A model generated the notes under the pieces. That model saw only the letters and a program-made list of their open reading frames with translations. It did no database searches and was not told the DNA's origin. Of a stretch of 56,091 nucleotides of DNA, positions 25,640-34,322 are shown in pieces. The translations under genes and the position numbers were made by a program. The stretch is from NIOZ-UU13 sp964417935 (GTDB taxonomy: Bacteria > Planctomycetota > Phycisphaerae > Sedimentisphaerales > Anaerobacaceae), in contig CAYQKF010000021.1 of assembly GCA_964417935.1 (NCBI GenBank), positions 1 through 56,091 on the forward strand, written 5' to 3'. How positions within the stretch are numbered: the stretch's first letter is position 1; each line of letters opens with the position of its first letter.

Positions 25640-27770
25640 CAGCCTTGTCACTCTTTTGGCCTGGGGGCTGTGTTTGCTGAGTATTTTTCCGCTCGAAAAG
25701 AACATTTTCATCGAACATCATATGCTCAAGCCATGGCCAGCTCGTCTTTGTTACATATTGCCTCAGTTCTACAATTCTGTAATTATCCATAACGAACTTT
25801 CTGAACGGTGCCATCGCTTTGTATCTTTCCGCTTCGTCCTGGCCAAAGCTTCTGCGCAGCATATCACTCCATACCTTGTCATAGGCTGTGGTTATTTTTT
25901 TGTCTAAGGGCAAAAACCCGGAACTTTTTGCCCCCAAGACGCCTTTCCATACTACCGGCCACAGTTCGAGCGGGGGCCTGTCCCACGGAAAATGACGCTT
26001 GCGTGTATCAACTATAAACTTTGGCGGCTCTTTTTCAAACGCGCCCAATATCTCATCGACTCTTTCCGAAAGCACTTTGGGTGTGAGTGTATGCATCGTT
26101 CCTTCGAATGCTTTCGGTGTCGGACTCAATCTCTGTGCCGCGACATATATTCCCGGTACCCAGCCCCAGACGTAGATTTTATCGTTCGGTGTTGAGTTGT
26201 TTTTTATATACTCACCGACAATCATCCAGGAATATTTTTCGTGCCGGGAAATTTCATTCAGCTTCTGTACGTAACCTCTATATCTTGCGGGGATACCGGC
26301 GCGGTTGAGGTAGATAGTTCCGGTATGTGGCCTCTTTTTGATGCCGAAGAAAATATGCTGTGACATAATGAACATCAAAAGAAGCCCGAGAATTCCTACT
26401 GCCACCCACTTGGGATTGTATGCGTTGCTCTTTGCTTTGTTATGGTAAATTGCTATCAGGTATCCGCCCAACATTGCGCCCGAAGCATTTAACGGCAGGT
26501 AATATTGCTCGTACGAACGGGGGCTTATCCACACAAACGTCATATCCAGCAGCCACCAGACGGCAAAAAGCAACACAAATCGGTCATAGCTTCTCGATGC
26601 TTCCGCCTTCGCTGAAGCTACGGCAGACGAGCGATGCTCGATGCTTCCGCCTTCGCTGAAGCTACGGCGGACAAGCGATACTCGATTAGAAATGAGGATG
26701 ATGACCTTGGTAATAATTGACCCGAGCGCCAGGGCAATTGGCAGTATTAACAATCTGTACCAGCGGAATACTCTAAGCTTTGCCTGTTTAATTTGTTCGG
26801 GCTTTAGTATTTGCCAGCTATCGCGAACATAAGACGGCATGAACTTCATTAAAAGTCCCTGCCTGGCAGGGGCGTTCCGAAGTGTACTGTCATCGGTGTT
26901 GGGTTCTGCCATTTCCTGTTCGCTTTGGTCCTGAGAACTTTGAAGTGATTTGGCGATTGGTCTGCCCACAAATGAATAATACGGGAAATAGTTAATCGGT
27001 GCTTTTACGGCGGCCAGCCATAAACATATCGGGCTGATGATAAGAGCCGCTCCTGACATCAGCAGCAAAATATCGGCTCCGGTTTTTTCCCAGCTTCTGT
27101 GCTTAAGCAGCGGCTGAACAATCACAAACAAACCGACCGCTCCGATTGCTGAGATGCCGGTCTCTTTAAACAGTGGCGCCCAACTTAGAAAGGCACCGGC
27201 CAATATTGCATACCAACAGCGACCACCAAGCTGATACAAGACAAAACAGCTTACGCCTAACACCATAAAGGCAATCATATGTTGTTCTTTTACGTTGCCG
27301 TACTTGGCCATAAGCGGGGCAGAAAGGTATATTGAGGTAATAATCACACCTACGGCGGCAGGCAGGACACCGAACAGTTTAACCATCGCAGCAAACATAA
27401 GCAGCAAAGCACCTGCCTGAAGGATTGTCTGCAACAATTTCGGTCCCGTTTCACTAAAGCCGAACAGCCGGACGCCTAACATATTTATCAGCAGCGTCCC
27501 CATCTGAGCGCTGGGTTTTTCATCGATGCCGATTTTGGCGCCTTCGAGTATGTGCTTGGCCGAATAGACATAAGCCCCGCTGTCGAAGGCCCCGGGAGAG
27601 TTGAACTCGAAATACTTGCCCATACAAAACGGGATTGCTGTCAGAATCGCTATTATGACGAAGACCACAAACGGTTTGCCGCTCTGTAGTTTGACAGGTG
27701 GGCTTACTTTGTGTTTATGTGGTTCTATTCGTTTTCTTGAGCGTTTGTGCTTTTGGACGGTTTTACTCAT
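25632..27770 (-). CDS. GT39/ArnT-like polytopic membrane glycosyltransferase with inserted repeat
   Basis: The protein has 712 residues. A basic N-tail is followed by about ten membrane helices, starting FVVFVIIAILTAIPFCM. PGAFDSGAYVYSAKHIL sits in the first periplasmic loop where GT39/GT83 enzymes keep the catalytic Asp. The C-terminal about 200 residues are a soluble periplasmic domain. Such enzymes use polyprenyl-phosphate sugars. Midway, RVSLVRRSFSEGGSIEHRSSAVASAKAEASRS interrupts the helices; it is encoded by two copies of a 44-bp repeat seen elsewhere between genes. The start ATG lies directly next to the TAA of the GT2 gene, which could make its polyprenyl-linked donor. Confidence 0.85.
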   Translation of the reverse strand: MSKTVQKHKRSRKRIEPHKHKVSPPVKLQSGKPFVVFVIIAILTAIPFCMGKYFEFNSPGAFDSGAYVYSAKHILEGAKIGIDEKPSAQMGTLLINMLGVRLFGFSETGPKLLQTILQAGALLLMFAAMVKLFGVLPAAVGVIITSIYLSAPLMAKYGNVKEQHMIAFMVLGVSCFVLYQLGGRCWYAILAGAFLSWAPLFKETGISAIGAVGLFVIVQPLLKHRSWEKTGADILLLMSGAALIISPICLWLAAVKAPINYFPYYSFVGRPIAKSLQSSQDQSEQEMAEPNTDDSTLRNAPARQGLLMKFMPSYVRDSWQILKPEQIKQAKLRVFRWYRLLILPIALALGSIITKVIILISNRVSLVRRSFSEGGSIEHRSSAVASAKAEASRSYDRFVLLFAVWWLLDMTFVWISPRSYEQYYLPLNASGAMLGGYLIAIYHNKAKSNAYNPKWVAVGILGLLLMFIMSQHIFFGIKKRPHTGTIYLNRAGIPARYRGYVQKLNEISRHEKYSWMIVGEYIKNNSTPNDKIYVWGWVPGIYVAAQRLSPTPKAFEGTMHTLTPKVLSERVDEILGAFEKEPPKFIVDTRKRHFPWDRPPLELWPVVWKGVLGAKSSGFLPLDKKITTAYDKVWSDMLRRSFGQDEAERYKAMAPFRKFVMDNYRIVELRQYVTKTSWPWLEHMMFDENVLFERKNTQQTQPPGQKSDKADG
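26593..26686. repeat. Two tandem copies of a 44-bp palindromic repeat inside a coding region
   Basis: ctcgatgcttccgccttcgc...agcgatg (26593-26636) is followed by the same 44 bases with three changes (26637-26680) and ctcgat. Each copy contains a cttcgctgaag-type palindrome. A close relative lies at 41010-41046 between gspG and gspH. The reading frame of the membrane glycosyltransferase continues through it. Confidence 0.8.
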
Positions 27771-28745
27771 TTACTTCTCTCCGTCTCTGCCGGTAGATTC
27801 AAGAATCTCTTTGATGACGTATGTCGGTCGGTTTTGCGATTCGTGATACGTACGAACCAAAAGCTCAGCGAGCAATCCCATCAGGATGAATTGAATGGTT
27901 GCGAGAATGCACACAGCCGTGAGAATCAGCAGTGGGTTACCGCTCATATCGTTCTCGTGCCGGATTTTCTGATAGAGTACTATCGCGCCGAAAAGGATTG
28001 CACCAAAAGCGCCCAGCAATCCAAGACCACCGAATATGTAGATTGGCTTGGTGGAGAAAGAGCCGAGGAACTTGACGGTGATAAGGTCCAATATTACTTT
28101 CAATGTTCGTCCCAGGCCGTATTTGGTTTTGCCGGTGGTTCTGGGCCTGTGGTTGACCGCCGTTTCAGCGATTCTCGCTCCGCTCCAGCTTGCCAGAGCG
28201 GGGATGAAGCGGTGCATTTCGCCGTATAGTTTTGTCTCCTCCAGGACCTCCCTTCGGTACACTTTCAGCGTGCAGCCGTAGTCGTGGAGCTTTACGCCTG
28301 TAATCCTGGAAATCAACCAGTTGGCAATTTTGGAAGGCAGCAATCTGGTGATGGCGTTATCGTATCTTTTTTTTCTCCAGCCGCTTACCACATCGAATCC
28401 TTCGTCGAGTTTGGCAATCATTTCAGGTATATCCGCCGGGTCGTTTTGCAGGTCGGCGTCAATTGCGACGATGACCTTTCCTCGTGCGTGGGTAAACCCG
28501 GCGCTGAGCGCTGCGGTCTGGCCGAAGTTCTTGCGAAAGCATAAAACCCGGATTTTGGCGTCGCTCTTTTGCAGCTTAGCTAATATATCGAAGCTGTTGT
28601 CACTGCTGCCGTCATCGACGAATATTATCTCGTAATCGTACTTGTCGGTTAAGGTTTGTGTGATTTGCTCATAAAGTGGACCGATATTGTCCCGCTCATT
28701 CAACAGCGGCACAACTACTGAAACCTGTGGACTTTGCTTGTCCAT
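27771..28745 (-). CDS. GT2 family polyprenyl-phosphate glycosyltransferase (GtrB/ArnC-like)
   Basis: The protein has 324 residues. The GT-A domain shows VSVVVPLLNERDNIGPL, IIFVDDGSSDNSFDIL and the metal-binding VAIDADLQNDPADIPEM. Two C-terminal membrane helices (PIYIFGGLGLLGAFGAILFG and LILTAVCILATIQFILMG) anchor it. This layout is that of enzymes that transfer a sugar from UDP or GDP to polyprenyl phosphate, producing the donor used by ArnT/GT39-type proteins. The next gene is exactly such a protein, so a donor-maker and donor-user pair is a reasonable inference. It starts the minus-strand cluster, with 126 bases to the divergent sulfatase gene. Confidence 0.93.
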   Translation of the reverse strand: MDKQSPQVSVVVPLLNERDNIGPLYEQITQTLTDKYDYEIIFVDDGSSDNSFDILAKLQKSDAKIRVLCFRKNFGQTAALSAGFTHARGKVIVAIDADLQNDPADIPEMIAKLDEGFDVVSGWRKKRYDNAITRLLPSKIANWLISRITGVKLHDYGCTLKVYRREVLEETKLYGEMHRFIPALASWSGARIAETAVNHRPRTTGKTKYGLGRTLKVILDLITVKFLGSFSTKPIYIFGGLGLLGAFGAILFGAIVLYQKIRHENDMSGNPLLILTAVCILATIQFILMGLLAELLVRTYHESQNRPTYVIKEILESTGRDGEK

Positions 28746-28871
28746 GCTTTAGTTCCTATAATAAGTCTTTCAAAAATTGAAGTTAGGCATATAATAATAG
28801 TTAAAATATCGGCTGTAAAGCCGAACCTGAGTAGTTAAAATCGGCGGCGAACAATTGAAAGGGCAGGAAAT

Positions 28872-30269
28872 ATGAAAAAACAGACAAGAAGAGACTTCCT
28901 TAAGAGACTGGGTTATTCGGTGGCTTCAGCGTGGACATTATCGGCGGTGCCGGGCTGTGCCGGTACGGGGCAAACCAGCAGAGTAGAGGACAAACGGCCG
29001 AATATTATTGTTATCATCAGCGACGATATGGGTTATGCCGACATCGGCTGCCACGGCTGCCGGGACATTGCAACACCTAACATCGATTCTATCGCTCAAA
29101 ACGGTGTTCGTTTTACGAACGGATACGTTTCTTGTCCGGTGTGCAGTCCTACGCGTGCCGGATTAGCGACGGGGCGCTACCAGCAGCGTTTCGGTCACGA
29201 GTATAACACCGGCCCACCACCCGGAGGTCTGCGGGAGCAAGTAGGGCTGCCGCTGACGGAAGTTACGATAGCGGATGTTCTGAAGTCGGCAGGATATGTT
29301 ACCGGAGCTGTGGGAAAATGGCACCTTGGGATGGCGCCGCATTTTCATCCGTTCAAACGCGGCTATGACGAGTTCTTCGGCTTTCTGCACGGGGGCCATT
29401 CCTATATTGACCCCGGCGTGGGCACATGGAATCCGATATTGCGCGGGACCGAGCAGGTGGACGAGAAGGAGTATCTGACCGATGCTTTTTCGCGCGAGGC
29501 CGTCGCGTTCATCGAGAGTCATCACGACGAGAGATTCTTTCTCTATCTTGCTTATAATGCGGTACATACGCCGATGCAGGGGCCGGAGCGCTATAAGGAC
29601 AGTTTCAAACACATCACGGACTCGAAGCGTCAGGTCTATGCGGGAATGCTGACCGCAATGGACGAAGGCATAAGGAAAATACTGGCTAAACTAAGGGAGC
29701 TTGGCATTGAGGAAGATACGCTTCTTTTCTTTATCAACGACAACGGCGGCCCGACCCCGGCCAATGGTTCCGATAATAGTCCACTGCGGGCTACCAAGGG
29801 AACGATGTATGAAGGCGGGATTCGCGTTCCGTTTATGGTTCAATGGCCCGGACATCTCAAAGGCGGCCGGGTTTACGAGCATCCCGTTATATCGCTTGAT
29901 ATTCTCCCAACGGCTGCGGCTGCAGCGGTAGCAGAACCATCGAAAGACCGCAGGATCGACGGCGTAAATTTGCTGCCGTATCTGATGGGCAGGGCCAAAG
30001 GAGTGCCTCACGAAATCCTGTTCTGGCGCAGGGGTCAGGACCACGCAGTCAGGAAAGGGAAATTCAAGCTTGTAGAGGCCGGTAATGGGAGCGAGCTTTT
30101 CGACCTTTTTTCGGACGTTGGCGAGGCCCGGAACCTCAGCGAGGAACGGCCGGAGCTGTTAAAGGAGCTTAAGCAGGCCTATGTCAGGTGGGACTCGGAT
30201 ATGATAGAGCCTCTCTGGACAAGACTACAGAGACAGCGGAAAACAACAAGGAAAAAGAAGAAGACATGA
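28872..30269 (+). CDS. Sulfatase (arylsulfatase A-like), Tat-exported
   Basis: The protein has 465 residues. RRDFLKRLGYSVASAWTLSAVPGC is a twin-arginine signal with a likely lipobox ending at Cys29. NIIVIISDDMGYADIG holds the metal-binding Asp pair. CPVCSPTRAGLATGR contains C-x-P-x-R, where Cys91 would be converted to formylglycine by a maturase not seen in this window. GKWHLG, YNAVHTPMQGPERY and FINDNGGP complete the active-site blocks. It would remove sulfate from sulfated glycans at the cell surface or in the periplasm. The C-terminus is basic (KKKKT). GGCAGGAAAT precedes the ATG. Confidence 0.95.
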   Translation: MKKQTRRDFLKRLGYSVASAWTLSAVPGCAGTGQTSRVEDKRPNIIVIISDDMGYADIGCHGCRDIATPNIDSIAQNGVRFTNGYVSCPVCSPTRAGLATGRYQQRFGHEYNTGPPPGGLREQVGLPLTEVTIADVLKSAGYVTGAVGKWHLGMAPHFHPFKRGYDEFFGFLHGGHSYIDPGVGTWNPILRGTEQVDEKEYLTDAFSREAVAFIESHHDERFFLYLAYNAVHTPMQGPERYKDSFKHITDSKRQVYAGMLTAMDEGIRKILAKLRELGIEEDTLLFFINDNGGPTPANGSDNSPLRATKGTMYEGGIRVPFMVQWPGHLKGGRVYEHPVISLDILPTAAAAAVAEPSKDRRIDGVNLLPYLMGRAKGVPHEILFWRRGQDHAVRKGKFKLVEAGNGSELFDLFSDVGEARNLSEERPELLKELKQAYVRWDSDMIEPLWTRLQRQRKTTRKKKKT

Positions 30270-30399
30270 AAGTGCCGCTGCTGAAATTCAACCTTAAATT
30301 GCCCGAAAATTTTCTTGATTATTGGCGTTCTTTTTGTTATAATAGACATTGTTAGTTAACCGGAAAGTTACTTTATCATCTGATTCGGAGATGGGGGAT

Positions 30400-31521
30400 A
30401 TGAAACGAAACTACTTAGTTTTAGCTCTTGTTTTCAGTAGTGTGTTACTCTCGCAGTTCGGCTGTCAGGAACAGGTTAAGGTGGCTGAAAAGACCACCCC
30501 TGCTGCCTCGCTTTTGCGAAGCAAAACGGCAGGGGCACCCGACGCAGCGGTGGTTAGTCCGCCGCAGAAAGCTAAAGCGGCGCTCGCCAGTCCCGAAAAG
30601 TCCTCGCCAAAAATTACGTTTGTAAAAGCAGTTTACGACTTCGGCCAAATCGGTCCGAGCACAAAAAACTACGGTGAATTCAGGTTTACAAACACCGGAG
30701 AAGGACTGTTGAAAATCAAAGACGTCGATACATGCTGCGGCGTCGTTACCAAGTTAGACAAAAAGGAATATGCTCCGGGCGAAAGTGGGGTATTGAAAGT
30801 AGAGTACAGCTCAACACGCTCAACTGGTATCGTAAGGAAAAATCTGTATGTCATCAGCAACGATAAGGCAGCACCCAAAGTTGCATTGACTGTAAAGGCC
30901 AATATCATACAGAAAGTTATTTGGCAGCCGAAGAGTTTGAAGCTTTTGCTTGGCGAGGAGAATGCCGGCTGTTCGGAGATTATTCTCAGCAGTGTTGATA
31001 ATCGGCCCTTTTCAATAACGGCTTTCAAATCGACTCTCGGATGCATAACCGCTGATGTAGATCCGTCGGTGGAAGCGACAAAATTTGTTCTTCAACCAAA
31101 GGTCGATATGGATAAACTGCGAAAAACTATGAGAGGGAACGTCTATATTAGCGTGTCCCATCCGGACTGCGATGGAGTCGGTATTGGCTTCGATGTGCTG
31201 TCGAGGTTCACAATTAAGCCGCCGTTGCTTATTATCTTTTATGTTGACTCGCAAACGTCGATAAAAAGATATGTCTGGATTCTTAACAACTACGGCGAGG
31301 ATTTCGAGATTGAATCGACGTCATCGAAAGAAGGTTTCGTAAAGGTCCTGAGTCAGAAGAAGATTCGCACCAGCTATCAGCTTGGGCTGGAAATTACGCC
31401 GCCGGCTGTCAAGGACAAGAAGAAATTTATGGACGAGTTTTTTATAAATATAAAAGGCGGTGAAAAGCTAAGAATCGTTTGTCAGGGAATCTATTCAGGA
31501 AAGAACCCAAAAACACAATAA
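30400..31521 (+). CDS. DUF1573-type lipoprotein
   Basis: The protein has 373 residues from ATG 30400. MKRNYLVLALVFSSVLLSQFGC is a lipoprotein signal with Cys22. After a low-complexity linker, ITFVKAVYDFGQIGPSTKNYGEFRFTNTGEGLLKI with DTCCGV and YAPGESGVLKVEY is a DUF1573 immunoglobulin-like domain; a second, more divergent domain follows. The linker includes PAASLLRSKTAGAP, encoded by an inverted repeat (ccctgctgcctcgc...gcgaagc...ggcagggg), which suggests another repeat inserted in coding sequence. The function of DUF1573 is unknown. It precedes a multiheme cytochrome gene by 143 bases on the same strand. Confidence 0.82.
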   Translation: MKRNYLVLALVFSSVLLSQFGCQEQVKVAEKTTPAASLLRSKTAGAPDAAVVSPPQKAKAALASPEKSSPKITFVKAVYDFGQIGPSTKNYGEFRFTNTGEGLLKIKDVDTCCGVVTKLDKKEYAPGESGVLKVEYSSTRSTGIVRKNLYVISNDKAAPKVALTVKANIIQKVIWQPKSLKLLLGEENAGCSEIILSSVDNRPFSITAFKSTLGCITADVDPSVEATKFVLQPKVDMDKLRKTMRGNVYISVSHPDCDGVGIGFDVLSRFTIKPPLLIIFYVDSQTSIKRYVWILNNYGEDFEIESTSSKEGFVKVLSQKKIRTSYQLGLEITPPAVKDKKKFMDEFFINIKGGEKLRIVCQGIYSGKNPKTQ

Positions 31522-31664
31522 AGGGTATTGTAAGACCCTGGGGGAGACGGTCAGGTTTTTTCAAGTGCCAATCAGGTCTTGGTCCCGCCGTACCGAAGAC
31601 GGAACACGGCGAAGAACCTTTTTAGCACGGGATAGTTGATATAGGATAAAACCTAACCTTGTAT

Positions 31665-33065
31665 ATGAAGCAATTAGTAACCTGCATTTGTGTGTTGGCA
31701 CTCGGCGCCTCGTGCGTATTGGATGTTTCGACCGAACCGTCGGCAAAATCACGTCGTAAAACCGATGCGCTCACTATTTTTCTTACCGGTAACGAGCTTG
31801 GTGAGCTGAGGCCCTGCGGCTGTTCCGGTGGACAACTCGGGGGACTTGACAGGCGCGCAGCAGTATTCAACAGCGTGCCCGAACACAAAAGATTGATTGT
31901 CGATACCGGCTCGCTTGTAAATAGTGACAGCGAGCAGGACCTGATTAAGTTTAATATCATACTCCAGGCTTTCAAGCTGCTCGATTACGACGTAGTTAGT
32001 CTTAGCAAAGAAGACATTGAAATAGGGAAAAATGCTGGATTGTTCGACGGTATTGGCTCAGGTTTTAATATCATAAGCCCTCATGGTTCATCCGGTGTGA
32101 ATGTTCCCGTGAAATTTACAAAAAGGTTGCTACTGAAAGGTAAAACTGTAGTCGTAACCATCGCGGTTTTTGACGCAAAATCGGCGCCGATAGAACAAAT
32201 TGAGCAGCTTTTTAGCACCGCATCCGACGTTAGTTCCGCACCTACCGAGGACGAGTCCGACCTCGATACCCGTGGAGTTAATATCCTTATCCTGAACCAT
32301 TGTGATGCGGATACGCACGCTTCTTACAGGCGTGATGCCATTATTGATTTTATTGCTAAGAGTATGCCCAATGTGGATTGCGTTGTTTGTCCTTCCGAAT
32401 CCGATGAGCCGATGGTAAGTGGCGACCCTAATAAAAGACCTTTGGTTTTTACGGTGGGCCGCTTCGGCAGGTATGTGTGCAAATTGCAAATAACAGACAC
32501 TACCGAGGGCAAAGATAAGCCGAAATTGAGTTTTTTTGCTATACCGGTTGAAGAGGATTTGGAGCAGGAAACCTCTCTTGTTCGGTTGTACAAAGATTAT
32601 CAACAGCTTGTCAGGGAGAGGAATCTTTTGGAGAAATATCCTCGTTTTGTTTTGCCGGATGGTCTGGAATATGCCGGTTCGGAATCCTGTAAGGCTTGTC
32701 ACGAATACGAATATGGAAAATGGAGCCATAATGTCCATGCGCATGCTTATGCGATACTCGAACGGGTCGGCTCACAGTTCGACCCTGAGTGTGTTGTCTG
32801 TCATGTTGTTGGTATGGAATATGAAAGCGGTTTTGTTTCAGAGCAGAAAACCGGCCATTTGAAAAACGTCGGTTGTGAAAACTGTCATGGGCCTGGCTCA
32901 GAACATATCAGAACTGGGGGAATAGCCGGGTTCACTAAGCCGAAGTCGGCCTGCATTGATTGCCATACGCCTGAGAACAGCGGCGACTACGCAGGAAATG
33001 AGGGTGCTTTTCTGGAAAAAATCGTTCATTGGAGGGAACCAAAGCCCGTGGCTCCTGTCAAATAA
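31665..33065 (+). CDS. Nucleotidase-like/tetraheme cytochrome c lipoprotein
   Basis: The protein has 466 residues from ATG 31665, with a lipobox at LGASC17. Residues about 30-290 resemble the UshA-type metallophosphatase layout (TGNELGELRPCGCSGGQLGGLDRRA; RLIVDTGSLV), but the usual metal ligands seem replaced: the Asp-x-His site reads NEL and the GD site reads GS. The last third carries four heme sites: CKACH (about 342), CVVCH (about 376), CENCH (about 405) and CIDCH (about 429), the arrangement of cytochrome c554-like proteins. It should be an exported electron carrier or oxidoreductase whose N-domain is a structural relic or binds a ligand. It lies between DUF1573 and the secretion operon. 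Confidence 0.85.
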   Translation: MKQLVTCICVLALGASCVLDVSTEPSAKSRRKTDALTIFLTGNELGELRPCGCSGGQLGGLDRRAAVFNSVPEHKRLIVDTGSLVNSDSEQDLIKFNIILQAFKLLDYDVVSLSKEDIEIGKNAGLFDGIGSGFNIISPHGSSGVNVPVKFTKRLLLKGKTVVVTIAVFDAKSAPIEQIEQLFSTASDVSSAPTEDESDLDTRGVNILILNHCDADTHASYRRDAIIDFIAKSMPNVDCVVCPSESDEPMVSGDPNKRPLVFTVGRFGRYVCKLQITDTTEGKDKPKLSFFAIPVEEDLEQETSLVRLYKDYQQLVRERNLLEKYPRFVLPDGLEYAGSESCKACHEYEYGKWSHNVHAHAYAILERVGSQFDPECVVCHVVGMEYESGFVSEQKTGHLKNVGCENCHGPGSEHIRTGGIAGFTKPKSACIDCHTPENSGDYAGNEGAFLEKIVHWREPKPVAPVK

Positions 33066-33080
33066 AAAGGAGTGAGCAAA

Positions 33081-33160
33081 AGTTTGGAGTGCCTAAAGTG
33101 CCTAAAGTTATTTGTTTTTTTAACTTTAGCTCACTTTAGTTCACTTTAGGCACTTTAGGC
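33081..33160. repeat. ctaaagtg inverted repeat upstream of the secretion operon
   Basis: agtttggagtgcctaaagtgcctaaagtt faces aactttagctcactttagttcactttaggcactttagg as an inverted repeat with a T-rich loop. It is the third member of the family seen at 14597 and 18473. It ends ten bases before ATG 33171. Confidence 0.85.
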
Positions 33161-33170
33161 AGAGACCGAT

Positions 33171-34088
33171 ATGATAAAAACATTGCGAATAACAAGTATT
33201 GTAGCGGTGGTTTTGGCGGCCATTTTGCTGGTTTTCCCTGTGGTTTTTGGCGTTCGCAGCGGTGAACACATCGAGGAATTGTTGAAATCGCCTGGTGTGA
33301 TAGAAAAGTTCAATAAAGCCGTGGGTAATAAAGCAACCAGAAGCGGGAACGAGACCTCGCCGCTCGTACAGCAGGCTGGGGCTTTCGCTCTGTATCTGGA
33401 TCCACCCAAGCCTAAAGTGTCAAAGACCGCAGCAAGAACGGGTACTACACGCGGACCGGCTGTTACGCCCAAATTTAAGGTTATTGGCACCAGTTATTAC
33501 AAGAGACGCCCGGAATTGTCGCTGGCTCTAATTGACGAGCCGGGCAAAGGATTGCACTGGGTCAGGCAGTCCGGTGAGATAGGCCATCTGCTTATTGAGC
33601 AGATAAAGGATGGTCTTATTGTTGTTAAAGACAATGGAAGGACTTACGAGGTTGCAGCAGAGCAAAAGCCGGAAACGAGCCTTCTTGAAGGATCATCTGC
33701 CGTTCCCAGAGGAGCAGGTGTTTCCAGCCAAGCGCCAGACACGGCCGACACCAAATCTACCTCACTGGCTTCAAGGAGAGCGGCTGCCAGCATTAGAGAG
33801 ACCGGAAGCGATAGTCAACAACCGCAGTTAAGTACTGGACAAGAAGAGAAATTGAATGAGCTCGTTGAAAAGCTTCAAGAAATACAAAGAAGTTATAAGT
33901 CCGACAAGACCGGTTCAGGACCCAGCGCTGAGGAAAAGGCTGCGATGATGGAAAAACTAATTACCAAATTCAAATCTTCACGTTTGAGTGCCGAAGAGGC
34001 AGCAAGGCTGGGTAATTTAGGTAGAGAGTTAAAAGATGTTTGGGAGGAGACGAGTCGCTCCGGTTCGGAAAAAAACAAAGATAATTAG
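33171..34088 (+). CDS. Probable type II secretion protein C (GspC-like)
   Basis: The protein has 305 residues. A short cytoplasmic tail and one membrane helix (about 5-27) lead to a periplasmic region. Residues about 105-165 (KFKVIGTSYYKRRPELSLALID, then VRQSGEIGHLLIEQIKDGLIVV) have the pattern of the GspC homology region that contacts the secretin. The rest is low-complexity followed by a charged helix. There is no PDZ domain. The assignment relies on this pattern and on its place directly before gspD; a PilP-like protein is the alternative. The upstream palindrome leaves no ribosome site I can point to. Confidence 0.6.
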   Translation: MIKTLRITSIVAVVLAAILLVFPVVFGVRSGEHIEELLKSPGVIEKFNKAVGNKATRSGNETSPLVQQAGAFALYLDPPKPKVSKTAARTGTTRGPAVTPKFKVIGTSYYKRRPELSLALIDEPGKGLHWVRQSGEIGHLLIEQIKDGLIVVKDNGRTYEVAAEQKPETSLLEGSSAVPRGAGVSSQAPDTADTKSTSLASRRAAASIRETGSDSQQPQLSTGQEEKLNELVEKLQEIQRSYKSDKTGSGPSAEEKAAMMEKLITKFKSSRLSAEEAARLGNLGRELKDVWEETSRSGSEKNKDN

Positions 34089-34250
34089 AAGCAAGCCACT
34101 TGGGGTGTGTTGTTTGGCGATTTTTTTGTCTGAAAAGGGGGAACTTTTAGCCTTTTTCTGTGTCTGATTTAATGACTTGTACTCGAAAGCTGGAGTTGCA
34201 GAATTTAGTGGATATGTGTGTAAAGGATTCTAAAAAAAGGGCTTATGTTA

Positions 34251-34281
34251 GTAGCTTTAGCCGGTACGTCCGGTAAGCTAC
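34251..34281 (+). promoter_or_regulatory. Stem-loop in the leader of gspD
   Basis: GTAGCTTTAGCCGG-tacgt-CCGGTAAGCTAC is a strong hairpin with one bulge, about 40 bases before the gspD start codon. It could be a leader structure or a terminator for the preceding gene; no T run follows. Confidence 0.4.
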
Positions 34282-34322
34282 TTCGCATATTTTAAACTTA
34301 TCGGATTAAGGGGTGATTCACA

